A stretch of DNA of 64,000 nucleotides. Source: Gammaproteobacteria bacterium (GTDB lineage: Bacteria > Pseudomonadota > Gammaproteobacteria > Pseudomonadales > Pseudohongiellaceae). Each line of letters opens with the position of its first letter. Position 1 is the first letter of the stretch. Positions 39,460-48,812 of the stretch are shown here, in pieces. The stretch is taken from assembly GCA_012960305.1 (NCBI GenBank), contig DUBM01000013.1, positions 32,231 through 96,230 of the forward strand, read 5' to 3'. The notes beneath the pieces are model-generated. The model ran no database searches. It was not told where the DNA came from and worked only from the letters and a program-made list of their open reading frames with translations. The position numbers and the translations under genes are program-made.

Positions 39460-40113
39460 GAAGAAGCGACGGTGTTGGCCTGGAATTAGGGATTTTTTCT
39501 AAGGCTAAGTATACCACCAACCTCCGCTTATCCCCTAGTCGAAAAGGGTTGAATGGCTCTCAATCCTTTATAGGCGAAGCTGTTGGCACATTCTGCAGCA
39601 ATAGAATTCTTCCTTGAGTGGACCTTCACAGTAATACTGCTTGAGCACTTAAACTCGCTATAAGCAGTGGTGGCTCATTGCAATGAAATCAATCAGCTTG
39701 TAATTAACCGTAGGAACAGATTGTAAAAGTCATGGGCATTCTTATCTTTTATTAGAACTATCCCTTGTATGAATTTTGCAGATGCAATTCTGGAGGAATA
39801 TACCTTTTAAGAAGGTAATCGCTAATAAATTTAGGAAGTTGGTCGGGAAAAAGATTAGGGGTGAATATTTCGCTAAATATTTCACTTCGATTTTTTCTTT
39901 TTACTGCATTGGCTAGCCTGCTCGACAATAAATAATATTCTCTACACTCGACAACACCTTTAAACCTTTACTGTAATAAGCTTGGAGCTTTGCTAACCGC
40001 CGTATTAGAGTCATACTTCGGGAATCTCTCACTCGTAGCAGGCTTGTATCATTCCAAAGATAGAATCAAATTTTACCGATAAATTATCTGAACCCACCCC
40101 TGACCCTTTTAAA
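39460..40113. other. Large divergent gap between mnmH and the DUF1285 gene
   Basis: No protein gene is recognisable in 654 bases. An AT-rich imperfect hairpin GTGAATATTT-CGCT-AAATATTTCAC at 39861-39885 is followed by a T-rich run (39891 onward), resembling a weak plus-strand terminator although no gene lies upstream on that strand. A 13-codon frame at about 39767 is too short to interpret. Confidence 0.45.
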
Positions 40114-40650
40114 TTGATACGTCGAATAAAGGATAGGGGACCGGCACCGGTGCATTTATGGGACCCGCCATTCTGTGGTGACATCGACATGCTCATCAGC
40201 CGAGATGGGACTTGGTTTCATGAAGGTTCTGCGATTCGCCGCCCAGCGATGGTTAGTTTGTTTGCTTCGGTTTTGAAGCTGGAGGCAGATGGTGATTTCT
40301 ATCTGGTAACTCCAATTGAAAAAGTCAGGATTCGAGTGACAGATTGCCCTTTTGTTGTGGTGAAAATGGAATCTACTGGCAATGGGAGACAGCAAAAATT
40401 AGCCTTTACGACAACTCTTGGCGAAACCGTTATAGCTGGGATAAATCATCCCATTGAAGTCACTACGCACTCTGAAACTGAAGAGCCCCATCCTAGTATC
40501 GAGATTAGAAATGGTTTGAGGGCATTGATTAACCGAGCAGTGTTTTATCGGTTGGTGGAATTAGCTATAGAATTTGACTCTGACGATGACTCTATAACAG
40601 GTGTATGGAGTGACGGGAAATTTTTCCAACTTGGCTCGATAGTGCCTTAA
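40114..40650 (+). CDS. DUF1285 family protein
   Basis: DUF1285 proteins are about 180-residue cytoplasmic proteins of unknown function, common in proteobacteria. The characteristic opening VHLWDPPFCGDIDMLISRDG and RPAMVSLFASVL are present, and the rest alternates strands and ends with GVWSDGKFFQLG. There is no ATG upstream in frame: the frame opens after a stop at 40036 and contains only TTG 40114 or ATT/ATA codons before the conserved part. I use TTG 40114 but no good ribosome site precedes it, so the start is uncertain. Confidence 0.82.
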   Translation: MIRRIKDRGPAPVHLWDPPFCGDIDMLISRDGTWFHEGSAIRRPAMVSLFASVLKLEADGDFYLVTPIEKVRIRVTDCPFVVVKMESTGNGRQQKLAFTTTLGETVIAGINHPIEVTTHSETEEPHPSIEIRNGLRALINRAVFYRLVELAIEFDSDDDSITGVWSDGKFFQLGSIVP

Positions 40651-40801
40651 TCAGCTCGCTTGAGCTTAATGTTAGAAGTGTTCTCGAGAACATGTTGTCC
40701 AGATGGTGAGGCCTCAGCTTTAGTTGTGGCTTCTCTGCTGTGAGAAGGAAATATTCAGGAACTTATTGCCTAGTTTATATGCGCCCACTGAGCTACGCAC
40801 C

Positions 40802-40984
40802 ATGAAGATTGCTGCTTCTTTTGGTTTTTCTATGGTCTTTTTGACTATTGCTAGCTATGCATGCAGTTACCAACTTTACTGGTTCAAGAAAAAAGCTGTT
40901 GCCGCTCAACAAAAAAAGCAGGCAAAAGAGGGTATCGTTGAGAATTTGATTCTGTTGCGTTTGTGGTATTTCTACCTTTCCTAA
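40802..40984 (+). CDS. Possible small membrane protein
   Basis: From ATG 40802 a 60-residue product would have one hydrophobic helix (FGFSMVFLTIASYACSY), then a basic segment (KKKAVAAQQKKQAKE). The pattern of a membrane anchor plus basic tail is plausible, but no family is recognised, the ribosome site (GAG) is poor and the C-terminus is again hydrophobic. It could equally be a chance frame in the DUF1285-etfB gap. Confidence 0.25.
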   Translation: MKIAASFGFSMVFLTIASYACSYQLYWFKKKAVAAQQKKQAKEGIVENLILLRLWYFYLS

Positions 40985-41054
40985 TTCTCTTTAATAAGTT
41001 CAGCCCAACAATGTTTTAGGAGAGGTTCTATTCTTGAGTCTTGGTTGACCTACA

Positions 41055-41097
41055 GAGGCAAAAACGGCATTATTAGCCCGCTTTTTTTGAGTGCCTC
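41055..41097 (+). terminator. Extended hairpin with internal T-run upstream of etfB
   Basis: GAGGCA (41055-41060) pairs with TGCCTC (41092-41097), and inside it AAAAACGGC pairs imperfectly with GCCCGCTTTTTTT around an ATTATTA loop. The inner stem followed by seven Ts resembles a Rho-independent terminator; the outer pairing could compete with it. It ends 59 bases before the etfB start, so it may be the terminator of an upstream transcript or a structure in the etfB leader. Confidence 0.45.
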
Positions 41098-41156
41098 AAG
41101 AATTTTGTGGTTTATCCCAATAGTCAATTACTGCTAGCTAAATTTCAGGAGAACCC

Positions 41157-41906
41157 ATGAAGATTCTTGTGGGCATCAAGCGCGTCGTGGATGCAAATGT
41201 TAAAGTACGGGCTAAATCAGATGGCACAGGCGTCGATCTCACTAATGCTAAAATGGCAATGAATCCGTTTTGTGAAATCGCTGTTGAAGAAGCGATTAGA
41301 ATCAAAGAGGCGGGCTCTGCAGATGAGATTATTGCTGTCTCTATTGGACCAAAGGTGTGTCAAGAGCAGATTCGTACTGCTTTAGCTCTAGGTTCAGACC
41401 GTGGAATTTTAGTGGAAACCGAAGAGCAGGTTGACCCTCTTACGGTGGCGAAGGTCTTTAAAGCTATCGTCGACAAAGAAGGTATAGCTTTAGTGATTCT
41501 AGGTAAGCTTTCTATCGATACTGATAACAATCAGGTTGGCCAAATGCTTGCAGCTCTGTGCAACTATCCTCAAGGGACATTTGCAGCAAAGGCGGAGCTA
41601 AAAGATGACAAGATTGAAGTTACTCGAGAAATCGACGGTGGTGAGCAGACAGTGTTGCTAGACCTGCCGGCAATTGTAACTACAGATTTACGACTAAATG
41701 AGCCGCGCTATGCTTCATTGCCCAATATTATGAAGGCTAAAAAGAAGACAATTGATACAATGACGCCAGCTGATTTGGGGGTCGATATTGTTTCGAATCT
41801 TAAAACTCTAAAGATTGCTCCGCCAGAAGAACGCCCTGCGGGTATCATCGTTGAATCGGTGGAAGAGCTAGTCAGTAAACTGAAAACTGAAGCCAAAGTG
41901 ATTTAG
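41157..41906 (+). CDS. etfB: Electron transfer flavoprotein, beta subunit
   Basis: EtfB with EtfA carries electrons from acyl-CoA and other dehydrogenases to ETF-ubiquinone oxidoreductase; the beta subunit holds AMP. The N-terminus [17 protein letters not shown] is typical, as are [34 protein letters not shown] and the ETF-beta signature around [12 protein letters not shown] to [18 protein letters not shown]. The 249-residue length is standard. AGGAG precedes the ATG and etfA follows after 8 bases. No dehydrogenase or ETF-QO gene is in view. Confidence 0.97.
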   Translation: MKILVGIKRVVDANVKVRAKSDGTGVDLTNAKMAMNPFCEIAVEEAIRIKEAGSADEIIAVSIGPKVCQEQIRTALALGSDRGILVETEEQVDPLTVAKVFKAIVDKEGIALVILGKLSIDTDNNQVGQMLAALCNYPQGTFAAKAELKDDKIEVTREIDGGEQTVLLDLPAIVTTDLRLNEPRYASLPNIMKAKKKTIDTMTPADLGVDIVSNLKTLKIAPPEERPAGIIVESVEELVSKLKTEAKVI

Positions 41907-41914
41907 GGGGCAAC

Positions 41915-42841
41915 ATGACAAATTTAGTGATCGCTGAACATGATAATAATTCACTCAAGCCAGCCACTCTCAATACAATCACTGCTGCAGTGGAGATCGG
42001 TGGTGATATCACTGTTCTAGTTGCGGGTTCAAATTGCCAAGCGGCTATAGATGGGGCGGTGGCAATAGCCGGAGTTACCACAGTCATTGCTGCTAATAAT
42101 CCAGTCTATGAACATCAAATGCCAGAAAATCTAGCTCCATTGGTTGCTCAATTAGCGGAGAATTTTAGCCATGTACTTGCAGCAGCAACAACTACTGGAA
42201 AGAACCTCTTGCCACGTGTAGCAGCCTTGATGGATGTTGGCCAAATATCTGATGTTGTTGAGGTTCAGTCAGCTGATATTTTCGTGAGACCGATTTATGC
42301 CGGTAACGCCATGGCGACAGTGCAGTCATTGGACAGAATTAAAGTTCTCACAGTACGGACAACAGCATTCGAAGAAGCGGGCGTGGGAGGTAGTGCAACA
42401 GTTGAGAGCTCTGATGTGGTAATCGAGCTGCAACAAGCATCTTTCGTAAGTGAGCAGTTGTCTGTTTCTGAACGACCGGAACTCACAGCAGCTTCAATAA
42501 TTATTTCTGGTGGTCGAGGAATGCAAAATGGTGAGAATTTTGCCTTGCTGGAAAAAGTCGCTGACAAGTTAGGTGCCGCTATTGGTGCTTCAAGAGCAGC
42601 AGTGGATGCTGGGTTTGTTCCCAATGATTACCAGGTTGGGCAAACTGGAAAAATCGTTGCTCCAGATTTGTACATCGCTGTAGGTATTTCTGGTGCTATT
42701 CAACATTTAGCTGGTATGAAAGATAGCAAGGTGATTGTTGCCATCAATAAAGATGAGGAAGCACCCATATTTCAAGTAGCGGATTATGGCTTAGTAGGAG
42801 ATTTGTTTAAGATACTACCTGAGCTTGAGGCTGCACTATGA
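41915..42841 (+). CDS. etfA: Electron transfer flavoprotein, alpha subunit
   Basis: EtfA carries the FAD of the ETF heterodimer. The C-terminal FAD domain is clear: GGRGMQNGENF, VGQTGKIVAPDLYIAVGISG, and INKDEEAPIFQVADYGLVGD. The 308-residue length is normal. AGGGGG precedes the ATG, and the gene is followed by a strong terminator 34 bases after its stop, so etfBA is a self-contained two-gene operon ending here. Confidence 0.97.
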   Translation: MTNLVIAEHDNNSLKPATLNTITAAVEIGGDITVLVAGSNCQAAIDGAVAIAGVTTVIAANNPVYEHQMPENLAPLVAQLAENFSHVLAAATTTGKNLLPRVAALMDVGQISDVVEVQSADIFVRPIYAGNAMATVQSLDRIKVLTVRTTAFEEAGVGGSATVESSDVVIELQQASFVSEQLSVSERPELTAASIIISGGRGMQNGENFALLEKVADKLGAAIGASRAAVDAGFVPNDYQVGQTGKIVAPDLYIAVGISGAIQHLAGMKDSKVIVAINKDEEAPIFQVADYGLVGDLFKILPELEAAL

Positions 42842-42874
42842 CATAGTGTCTCGTGACTCTGGTGAGGCAAACCA

Positions 42875-42915
42875 AGACATAAAAAAGCCTGAAAAAATCA
42901 GGCTTTTTTATGTCT
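42875..42915. terminator. Bidirectional Rho-independent terminator between etfA and rne
   Basis: AGACATAAAAAAGCCTGA and its exact reverse complement flank a five-base A loop (18-bp perfect stem, 42875-42892 and 42898-42915). The GC-rich core GCCTGA/TCAGGC is followed by T6 on the plus strand and, by symmetry, T6 on the minus strand, so it can end both etfBA and rne transcripts. Confidence 0.95.
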
Positions 42916-42952
42916 ACTTCTAATGGAGTTTGATATCAACTCTATCAGAGGA

Positions 42953-45724
42953 TTAAGATTTATCCGATGAGTCTTGGTTAGACTCTCTCATCTGACGCTT
43001 CTTGATTTCTCGCGGATCGTTTAGAGCCCGAGTATTTGTAACTTTTGGTACTGGAGTTGGTTCCGGCTTTGATTTAACCGCTGGTTTTGTCTCAGAACTT
43101 GCCGCAGGAACAGGAGTAACAGAACTTGCCACTAGATCAGCGTCTATCACCGTTTCCTTCGTAACAATTTTACTGTTAGTCGATTGTGTGAGAGCGCTGG
43201 CGTCACTTCTTACAGTAGGACTCTCAGACTTTTCAGATTCAGCTTTAATGAACTTCATGCCGTGGTCACTGCTGGATTGAGGATCAGAGTTTTCTGAGCC
43301 GGGTGTTTGTTGTGTTTTGACTGTTGAGGTTTCAGCTGGTCTTTCAATGTGTTTCTCAGGTGGTCTCGTACTTGAAATCTCAGATTCCTGCTCACTCTGT
43401 TGCTCTGTTGGTTTTCTCTCAGAATTTGTTGCAGACGCGCTGTGAGCAGCTTCTTCAGTAGTGTCGGGCTTTTCCGAAGTTGTCTGGTCTACTGAAACAT
43501 TACCTGTCATAGCTGATTCTGCAGAATTATCGTCAACGCGATCTCTGTTGCTGGGTGATGTTTTGCGAGCAACGTTACCATTACTTTCGAGCTGAGCGGT
43601 TGCATTTCCTGCTGCCTCTGGAGCCGCACGCTCATTAGGATTACGTTCAGGCGCTGCAGGCCGTTCTGGGCTCACTGGAGAATCAATCGCCCTTTGTGAG
43701 TCGTCGTTGGCTGTTTTTTCTATAGCCTCCGGTCTTGGTCCCCGGCGGCGTTGATTGGTATTTCTTGGACGCTTATTAGCGGGTCGCCGCTGTGCCTTTT
43801 GTTCATTACCTTCAGTGGTAGAAGCGCTTTGTGATTGTGGTTTTTCGTCGTTTGATTTATTTCTCTCTCTGGTGCTTGCTGGTTTTTTTGGATTTCCTTG
43901 CTTCCGTTTTGACTGACCAGATTGTTTGTTACCGTCTTCTTTGCGCTCATTTCTTGATGAGGCACTGCCCTTGGATTGTTGCCCTTGGGTTTGTCTTTGA
44001 TTGCGTTGTGCAGGTTTGTTTCTGCTTCGGTTTGGCTGTCTGCGACGCTGTTGTGATGCCGTCTTTTTTTTATCTGATGAGCTAAACAGTCCGGCGCTTG
44101 CAGCAAGTAATGAGGCTACTAAACCTTTCTTAGGAAGAGGCGTTCTCGGCGCCGGTATATTACTAACGGATGCTTTTTGTATGGGAGCGTCCTGCGCCGG
44201 TGGTTTAACATTGACGGATGGTTCCGGCTCTGAGGTGGCTTCAACTTCATAGGGTTCAGATTGTCGATTGACTCCGGTTATTTCGTAGTGCGGAGTCTGC
44301 ATCTCAGGATTGGGAACTATGACTACCTTAGTCTTACTCTGTTCTTCTATATCTGCTAACACCAGTCGCTTTTCATTAAGCAGATAAGAAGACACTATCA
44401 AAGGCACGGTCGCTTTTACTTCCTGGCTCTTTTCCTTGTTTGCTTCTTCTTGAACAATTCTTAAAATAGAGAGTGATAAGGATTCTACATCGCGAATAAA
44501 ACCTTGGCCATTGCAGCGAGGGCACACAATCGCACTCGTTTCTCCGAGAGAGGGTCTTAGTCTTTGTCGAGACATCTCAAGGAGGCCAAATCTGGAAATA
44601 CGACCGACTTGGACACGTGCTCTGTCAGCCTCAAGAGCACCTCGCATACGGTTTTCTACATTGCGCTGATTGCGATTCGATATCATATCGATGAAATCAA
44701 TTACTACCAAACCTCCCATATCACGTAACCGTAATTGACGGGCAATCTCATCGGCTGCTTCAAGATTAGTGTTTAAAGCTGTCTCTTCAATGTCAGAGCC
44801 GCGAGTTGCTCGAGACGAGTTGATGTCGATCGAAATCAGCGCTTCTGTGGGGTCAATAACCACCGAGCCGCCGGAAGGTAATTTTACTTCCCGTTCAAAA
44901 GCACTCTCAATTTGGGCTTCGATTTGATAGCGATTGAAAAGGGGCAATATGTCGTCATAGAGCTTAATACGATTTTCATACTGCGGCATCACCTGATTAA
45001 TGAATGTCAAGGCTTCTTCGTATGATTCTTTAGTATCGAACAAGACCTCGTCAATATCTTTACGTAGATAGTCACGAATCGTACGGATAATGACATTGCT
45101 TTCCTGGTAGATGAGGAAAGGGGCTGATTTTTCCGTCTCTGCATCCTGAACTGCCTGCCATAGGGCTAATAAATAATCCAAGTCCCATTGCAGTTCTTCT
45201 TCGGATTTACCTACACCTGCTGTCCTTACGATCATGCCCATTCCGTCAGGAATGGTGAGAACGCGCAATGCTTCTCTTAATTCGGAGCGATCATCCCCCT
45301 CGATACGACGGGAAATGCCTCCAGCCTTGGGGTTATTTGGCATAAGAACAAGGTAACGACCTGCCAGACTGATATAGGTAGTTAAAGCAGCTCCTTTATT
45401 ACCGCGCTCTTCCTTCTCCACTTGGACTATTACTTCAGTGCCTTCTCGGATCAGTTCTCTGATGCTGCCTTTATCATTGTTGCCTTTAGCATAATACTGA
45501 TGGGAGATTTCCTTTAGGGGCAAAAAGCCATGCCGTTCGGCACCAAAATCAACAAAGGCAGCCTCCAAGCTTCGTTCTACCCGGGTTATTTTACCTTTAT
45601 AAATATTGGCTTTTTTCTGGATTCTTGTGCGGTTTTCGATATCCAAATCGTAAAGTTTTTGGCCATCGACGAGGGCAACCCGAAGTTCTTCTTCTTGGGT
45701 TGCATTGATTAGCATTCTTTTCAT
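42953..45724 (-). CDS. rne: Ribonuclease E
   Basis: RNase E is the essential endonuclease of the RNA degradosome. The catalytic half is conserved: S1 domain near residues 35-120, catalytic Asp300 ([10 protein letters not shown]) and Asp343 (VIDFIDM), and the Zn-link Cys401/Cys404 (CPRCNGQGF). Residues 531-548 ([18 protein letters not shown]) look like the membrane-anchoring amphipathic helix. The rest is a long disordered scaffold, rich in Arg/Gln/Asn then Glu/Ser/Thr, ending with a conserved-looking [10 protein letters not shown] motif. Length is 923. The usual divergent neighbour rluC is absent, and about 1 kb of non-coding DNA lies upstream. Confidence 0.97.
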   Translation of the reverse strand: MKRMLINATQEEELRVALVDGQKLYDLDIENRTRIQKKANIYKGKITRVERSLEAAFVDFGAERHGFLPLKEISHQYYAKGNNDKGSIRELIREGTEVIVQVEKEERGNKGAALTTYISLAGRYLVLMPNNPKAGGISRRIEGDDRSELREALRVLTIPDGMGMIVRTAGVGKSEEELQWDLDYLLALWQAVQDAETEKSAPFLIYQESNVIIRTIRDYLRKDIDEVLFDTKESYEEALTFINQVMPQYENRIKLYDDILPLFNRYQIEAQIESAFEREVKLPSGGSVVIDPTEALISIDINSSRATRGSDIEETALNTNLEAADEIARQLRLRDMGGLVVIDFIDMISNRNQRNVENRMRGALEADRARVQVGRISRFGLLEMSRQRLRPSLGETSAIVCPRCNGQGFIRDVESLSLSILRIVQEEANKEKSQEVKATVPLIVSSYLLNEKRLVLADIEEQSKTKVVIVPNPEMQTPHYEITGVNRQSEPYEVEATSEPEPSVNVKPPAQDAPIQKASVSNIPAPRTPLPKKGLVASLLAASAGLFSSSDKKKTASQQRRRQPNRSRNKPAQRNQRQTQGQQSKGSASSRNERKEDGNKQSGQSKRKQGNPKKPASTRERNKSNDEKPQSQSASTTEGNEQKAQRRPANKRPRNTNQRRRGPRPEAIEKTANDDSQRAIDSPVSPERPAAPERNPNERAAPEAAGNATAQLESNGNVARKTSPSNRDRVDDNSAESAMTGNVSVDQTTSEKPDTTEEAAHSASATNSERKPTEQQSEQESEISSTRPPEKHIERPAETSTVKTQQTPGSENSDPQSSSDHGMKFIKAESEKSESPTVRSDASALTQSTNSKIVTKETVIDADLVASSVTPVPAASSETKPAVKSKPEPTPVPKVTNTRALNDPREIKKRQMRESNQDSSDKS

Positions 45725-46774
45725 AGTTAGTTCACTTTCTGTTGAACCAGAGAAGTAAACTCGGGGAGGGCTATTCGTGACAGCGATGCAGTACTACCTT
45801 ACTTGGGAGTTCAACACCTTTGATGCTAAAACGAAGGTCGTTTAAACACCTAATAAAACTAATATTTCACTTAACAACAAAAAGAATCATATCCGCGTAA
45901 TAAGAAACCCTTGCTACGGGAGTGCTCATACTAAACTGAGTCTGGACTACTATATTTCATCTATATATTGTTTTAATTCAATATTTTATCTTTTTCTGTC
46001 TTTCTTTTCCGCCATCTTTATCTCTGTTGAAGAGTGGATTGTCGGATGCTCTGAATAGGAATTCCTGAATTTACTATTTCTAGTTTTATAGTCGTGCCAA
46101 TTAAGGGCAGGACAGTCATAATTTCTGTTATGGGGGCCTCAGGAACTTTCGGCTAACTTATTCGTTAGTCTTACGGAGTTAGGAGCCCACCTCGATCGCC
46201 AATGATGGCGTTAAAAAAATAGTGCCAAATGGCGCTGCAATCAAACTATCGGCAGCTCAGGACACAATCTGATTGAGTTCGATGGCAATTAATGAAATTT
46301 AGTGCCAGTGGCCCAATACTCGCTATTGAAATTAAATTTCACGTAGCGATCAGGAGGGGAATATAGCAGTTATTCCTAGCTTACTCAACACAATGGTAGG
46401 TCTTTACAGCTGAAAATTCGCCAGAAAACAACAGCCTGCGGCAAGATTTAGAGAATGATTGTGAATTTATGCCTCTAAGGTCATGAGAAATCTGAGTTGG
46501 CTTGATAAAGGAGAAAACCTGTGGTTAAAATGGCCACACTATGTGGCTTTGCCAGCACAAAGACACATAAGGTAGATATGTTAGGTGAAACTTTGCAAAA
46601 ATAGCCGGTGAAAATGAATAATAGAGTGATTTTTGATCAGTGTTAGCTTGCTTGGATGAATGTTCTGGCAAGGAGACATACCTGCTTAAGTGAGTGGTCA
46701 GCTGACAAAAAATCAAAAATCTAAGAATTGTGCCGGTCACAACTAAGTGGACTGGGTGGGCAGGAAACAGGGAA
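45725..46774. other. Non-coding kilobase upstream of rne and of the recombinase
   Basis: Over 1,000 bases without a credible gene. rne messages usually have a long autoregulatory leader, so part of it is probably rne 5' UTR on the minus strand. Three dyads with GCCA/TGGC arms occur at 46198-46209 (within CGCCA-ATGA-TGGCG), 46224-46233 and 46304-46312, the last two each preceded by AGT in AGTGCCA, 80 bases apart. A further perfect 6-bp hairpin GCCACA-CTA-TGTGGC is at 46533-46547. The window's usual place for rluC is vacant. Confidence 0.5.
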
Positions 46775-47455
46775 ATGACGATATATTCTTATTGCAGAAC
46801 TTCCGAGCTGGAAGCAAGCCTTGATCAAGATGAGTTGGACGCGCTCTTAGAACCAGAACTTTTATCGATTCAAACTTATTGTCTCCGCCAGCGCTGGTAT
46901 ATGACAGAAGCGATTAGAGACTCTAATTGCAGTTGGGCATTGGAATTTAGCAAAAGAGAGAATGGCAAACACTTGCTGAATCTCTTACAAGCTGGTGATG
47001 TTCTTTTGTGCAGTAGGCTTGAGAGAATATTTAGTTCTAGTCATGAAGCGGTGAAATGTATTAATAAGCTGCGGGAAAAATCCGTGCAGTTGCATATCGT
47101 AGAATTGGATGGCGATATCACCAATCCCGGGTTTGAAGTGAATTTTGAAAAGCTTACAACTGTCTTTTCTCGATTGGAAAAACGCAAATCTGCTGAACGC
47201 ATCAAAGGTGTTAAACAGCGTCAAAAGAAACAGGGAAGGTATTTAGGTGGCAGCAGGCCTTTTGGCTACATGATTCATGATAATGGACGCCTCATTGAAA
47301 ACCACAAAGAGCAAAGAGTGCTTCGAGAAATTATGGATTTGAAGAAGCAAGGGAAATCACTACGCGCGATATCCAGCGAAGTATCGACACCAGTTATGCC
47401 TATTAGCTTTAAAACTGTACAACGACTCTTGATACGTCACGCGGATCAAGCTTAG
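46775..47455 (+). CDS. Serine recombinase (resolvase family) with atypical active site
   Basis: A 226-residue resolvase/invertase-type protein. Near the N-terminus Arg8 and Ser10 (YCRTSE) match the nucleophile motif, and Arg61 the next conserved arginine. In the LDRLxR motif, however, the sequence is LERIFS: Arg84 is kept, the preceding Asp is Glu83, and the second arginine is Ser87. The rest is normal: a long E helix, G-x-R-PFGY-type turn (GGSRPFGYMI) and a C-terminal helix-turn-helix (GKSLRAISSEV to KTVQRLLIR). ATG 46775 is preferred over an in-frame GTG at 46730. It sits alone between rne and lolC with no transposase, inverted repeats or cargo seen; activity is uncertain. Confidence 0.85.
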   Translation: MTIYSYCRTSELEASLDQDELDALLEPELLSIQTYCLRQRWYMTEAIRDSNCSWALEFSKRENGKHLLNLLQAGDVLLCSRLERIFSSSHEAVKCINKLREKSVQLHIVELDGDITNPGFEVNFEKLTTVFSRLEKRKSAERIKGVKQRQKKQGRYLGGSRPFGYMIHDNGRLIENHKEQRVLREIMDLKKQGKSLRAISSEVSTPVMPISFKTVQRLLIRHADQA

Positions 47456-47537
47456 TTCGACATTTTGCTCCAAGCTCAGGACTGATGTGTGGCGATTAGC
47501 GATAAATCAGCAACTGAATTCTTAAGGCTAATGCTCT

Positions 47538-48773
47538 ATGTTTAAACCGTTCTCTGTTTTCATCGGTTTGCGATATAGCCTCACTCGAAAACGAAACTTT
47601 CTCCTTTCTTTTGTCTCCCTCATTTCCATGCTGGGTGTGAGTATCGGCGTATTGATCCTAATAGTTGCACTGTCTGTTATGAATGGCTCCATATCGCTAC
47701 TCAGAACTGAAGCGTTGAAATCCGTGCCTCACGTAATTGTCTCAGGAGAAAGCTTTGGAGAAAACTGGCGGGAAGAGGCGAGACTGGCACTTTCGTCTGC
47801 TGATGTTCTTGCCGTGGCTCCTTTTTTAGAAGGGGAAGCCACGATTAGGCACCAGGGCAATAATTCCTTTGTTCGTCTTCGGGGCGTAGATCCTCTTTTA
47901 GAAGCTAATGTTGTAAATAATGATAGTACACGTTATGCGGAATTATTCTTGGAGTTAGCTGAAACACAAAATGGCATTATTTTGGGATCCCAGCTCGCGC
48001 ACGAATTGGAAATCGACGGTAGAAGCGATGTAAGCGTTACGGCATTGAGCAGTTTGCTAGCTCGCTCTCTCTCAGATACTCAGGGATTTGTAGTTATCGG
48101 ATTCGCCGACTTTGGCATTTATGGCAATAACAATGTTGCGTTGGTTAATTTGTCGCAAGCTCAAGCTTTGTTTGTGGCAGACCCTGGCGTGAATCTTCAG
48201 TTGCGGCTAAAAGTTGCTGACGTGCTTAGAGCGAAGAAAATTACCGGATCGATTAATTTTGCAGAAAATGATTTAGATATTCAGCCGTGGAATGAAACCC
48301 AGGCAAGTTTGTTTAATGCTTTGGAAATGGAAAAAATTCTTACTTCTTTTATGTTATTAATGATTGTTGTAATCGGTGCAGTCAACATTGTTTCTACTTT
48401 AGTAATGGTTGTATCAGACAAGACTGCGGACATTGCAATTATGAGAACCATGGGTGCTAGCAGTACCACAATTATGAAAATATTTATTGTTCAGGGATTA
48501 ATCGCCGGTGTGATTGGGACCCTAGCGGGAGCCATTTTAGGAGTATTGCTAGCTGATAACATCACCAATTTGAGTTTGCTGCTTGAACAGTTCCTCAATA
48601 GTATTTTTAGTGACGCAAACATCTATCTGATTTCTCATCTTCAAACTCGGATAGATCTTATCGAAGTGCTTTATATTTGTGCAGCAGCTTTACTTGTAAG
48701 CTTTCTGGCGACACTTTATCCGGCATACCGTGCCAGTAAAATACAACCAGCTGAAGTACTTCGATATGAATAG
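47538..48773 (+). CDS. lolC: Lipoprotein-releasing ABC transporter permease LolC
   Basis: LolCDE extracts outer-membrane lipoproteins from the inner membrane and hands them to LolA. This permease has an N-terminal helix (near 25-45, MLGVSIGVLILIVALSVMNG), a large periplasmic domain, and three C-terminal helices (about 270-395) ending in the family AALLVSFLATLYPAYRASKI and PAEVLRYE. The opening FIGLRYSLTRKRNFLLSFVS is diagnostic. As first permease of a three-gene cluster I call it LolC; C and E are similar to each other. Length 411. Confidence 0.92.
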   Translation: MFKPFSVFIGLRYSLTRKRNFLLSFVSLISMLGVSIGVLILIVALSVMNGSISLLRTEALKSVPHVIVSGESFGENWREEARLALSSADVLAVAPFLEGEATIRHQGNNSFVRLRGVDPLLEANVVNNDSTRYAELFLELAETQNGIILGSQLAHELEIDGRSDVSVTALSSLLARSLSDTQGFVVIGFADFGIYGNNNVALVNLSQAQALFVADPGVNLQLRLKVADVLRAKKITGSINFAENDLDIQPWNETQASLFNALEMEKILTSFMLLMIVVIGAVNIVSTLVMVVSDKTADIAIMRTMGASSTTIMKIFIVQGLIAGVIGTLAGAILGVLLADNITNLSLLLEQFLNSIFSDANIYLISHLQTRIDLIEVLYICAAALLVSFLATLYPAYRASKIQPAEVLRYE

Positions 48774-48812
48774 TATGCGTTTGAATCGCCATCTGAAGTT
48801 GAGTCAGCCATT

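Larger units (their letters stand above)
40651..41156. other. Gap between DUF1285 and etfB
   Basis: A 506-base stretch. Apart from the doubtful small frame at 40802 and the hairpin at 41055 it holds a short AGCTC-GCTT-GAGCT hairpin just after the DUF1285 stop (about 40653) and an AGGAG ribosome site for etfB at its right end. Confidence 0.5.

Noticed and set aside
43720..44106. 128-codon frame inside rne
   Set aside because: Alternative frame of the low-complexity RNase E scaffold.
46525..46740. Minus-strand frame just before the recombinase
   Set aside because: Lies over dyads and has no recognisable protein features.
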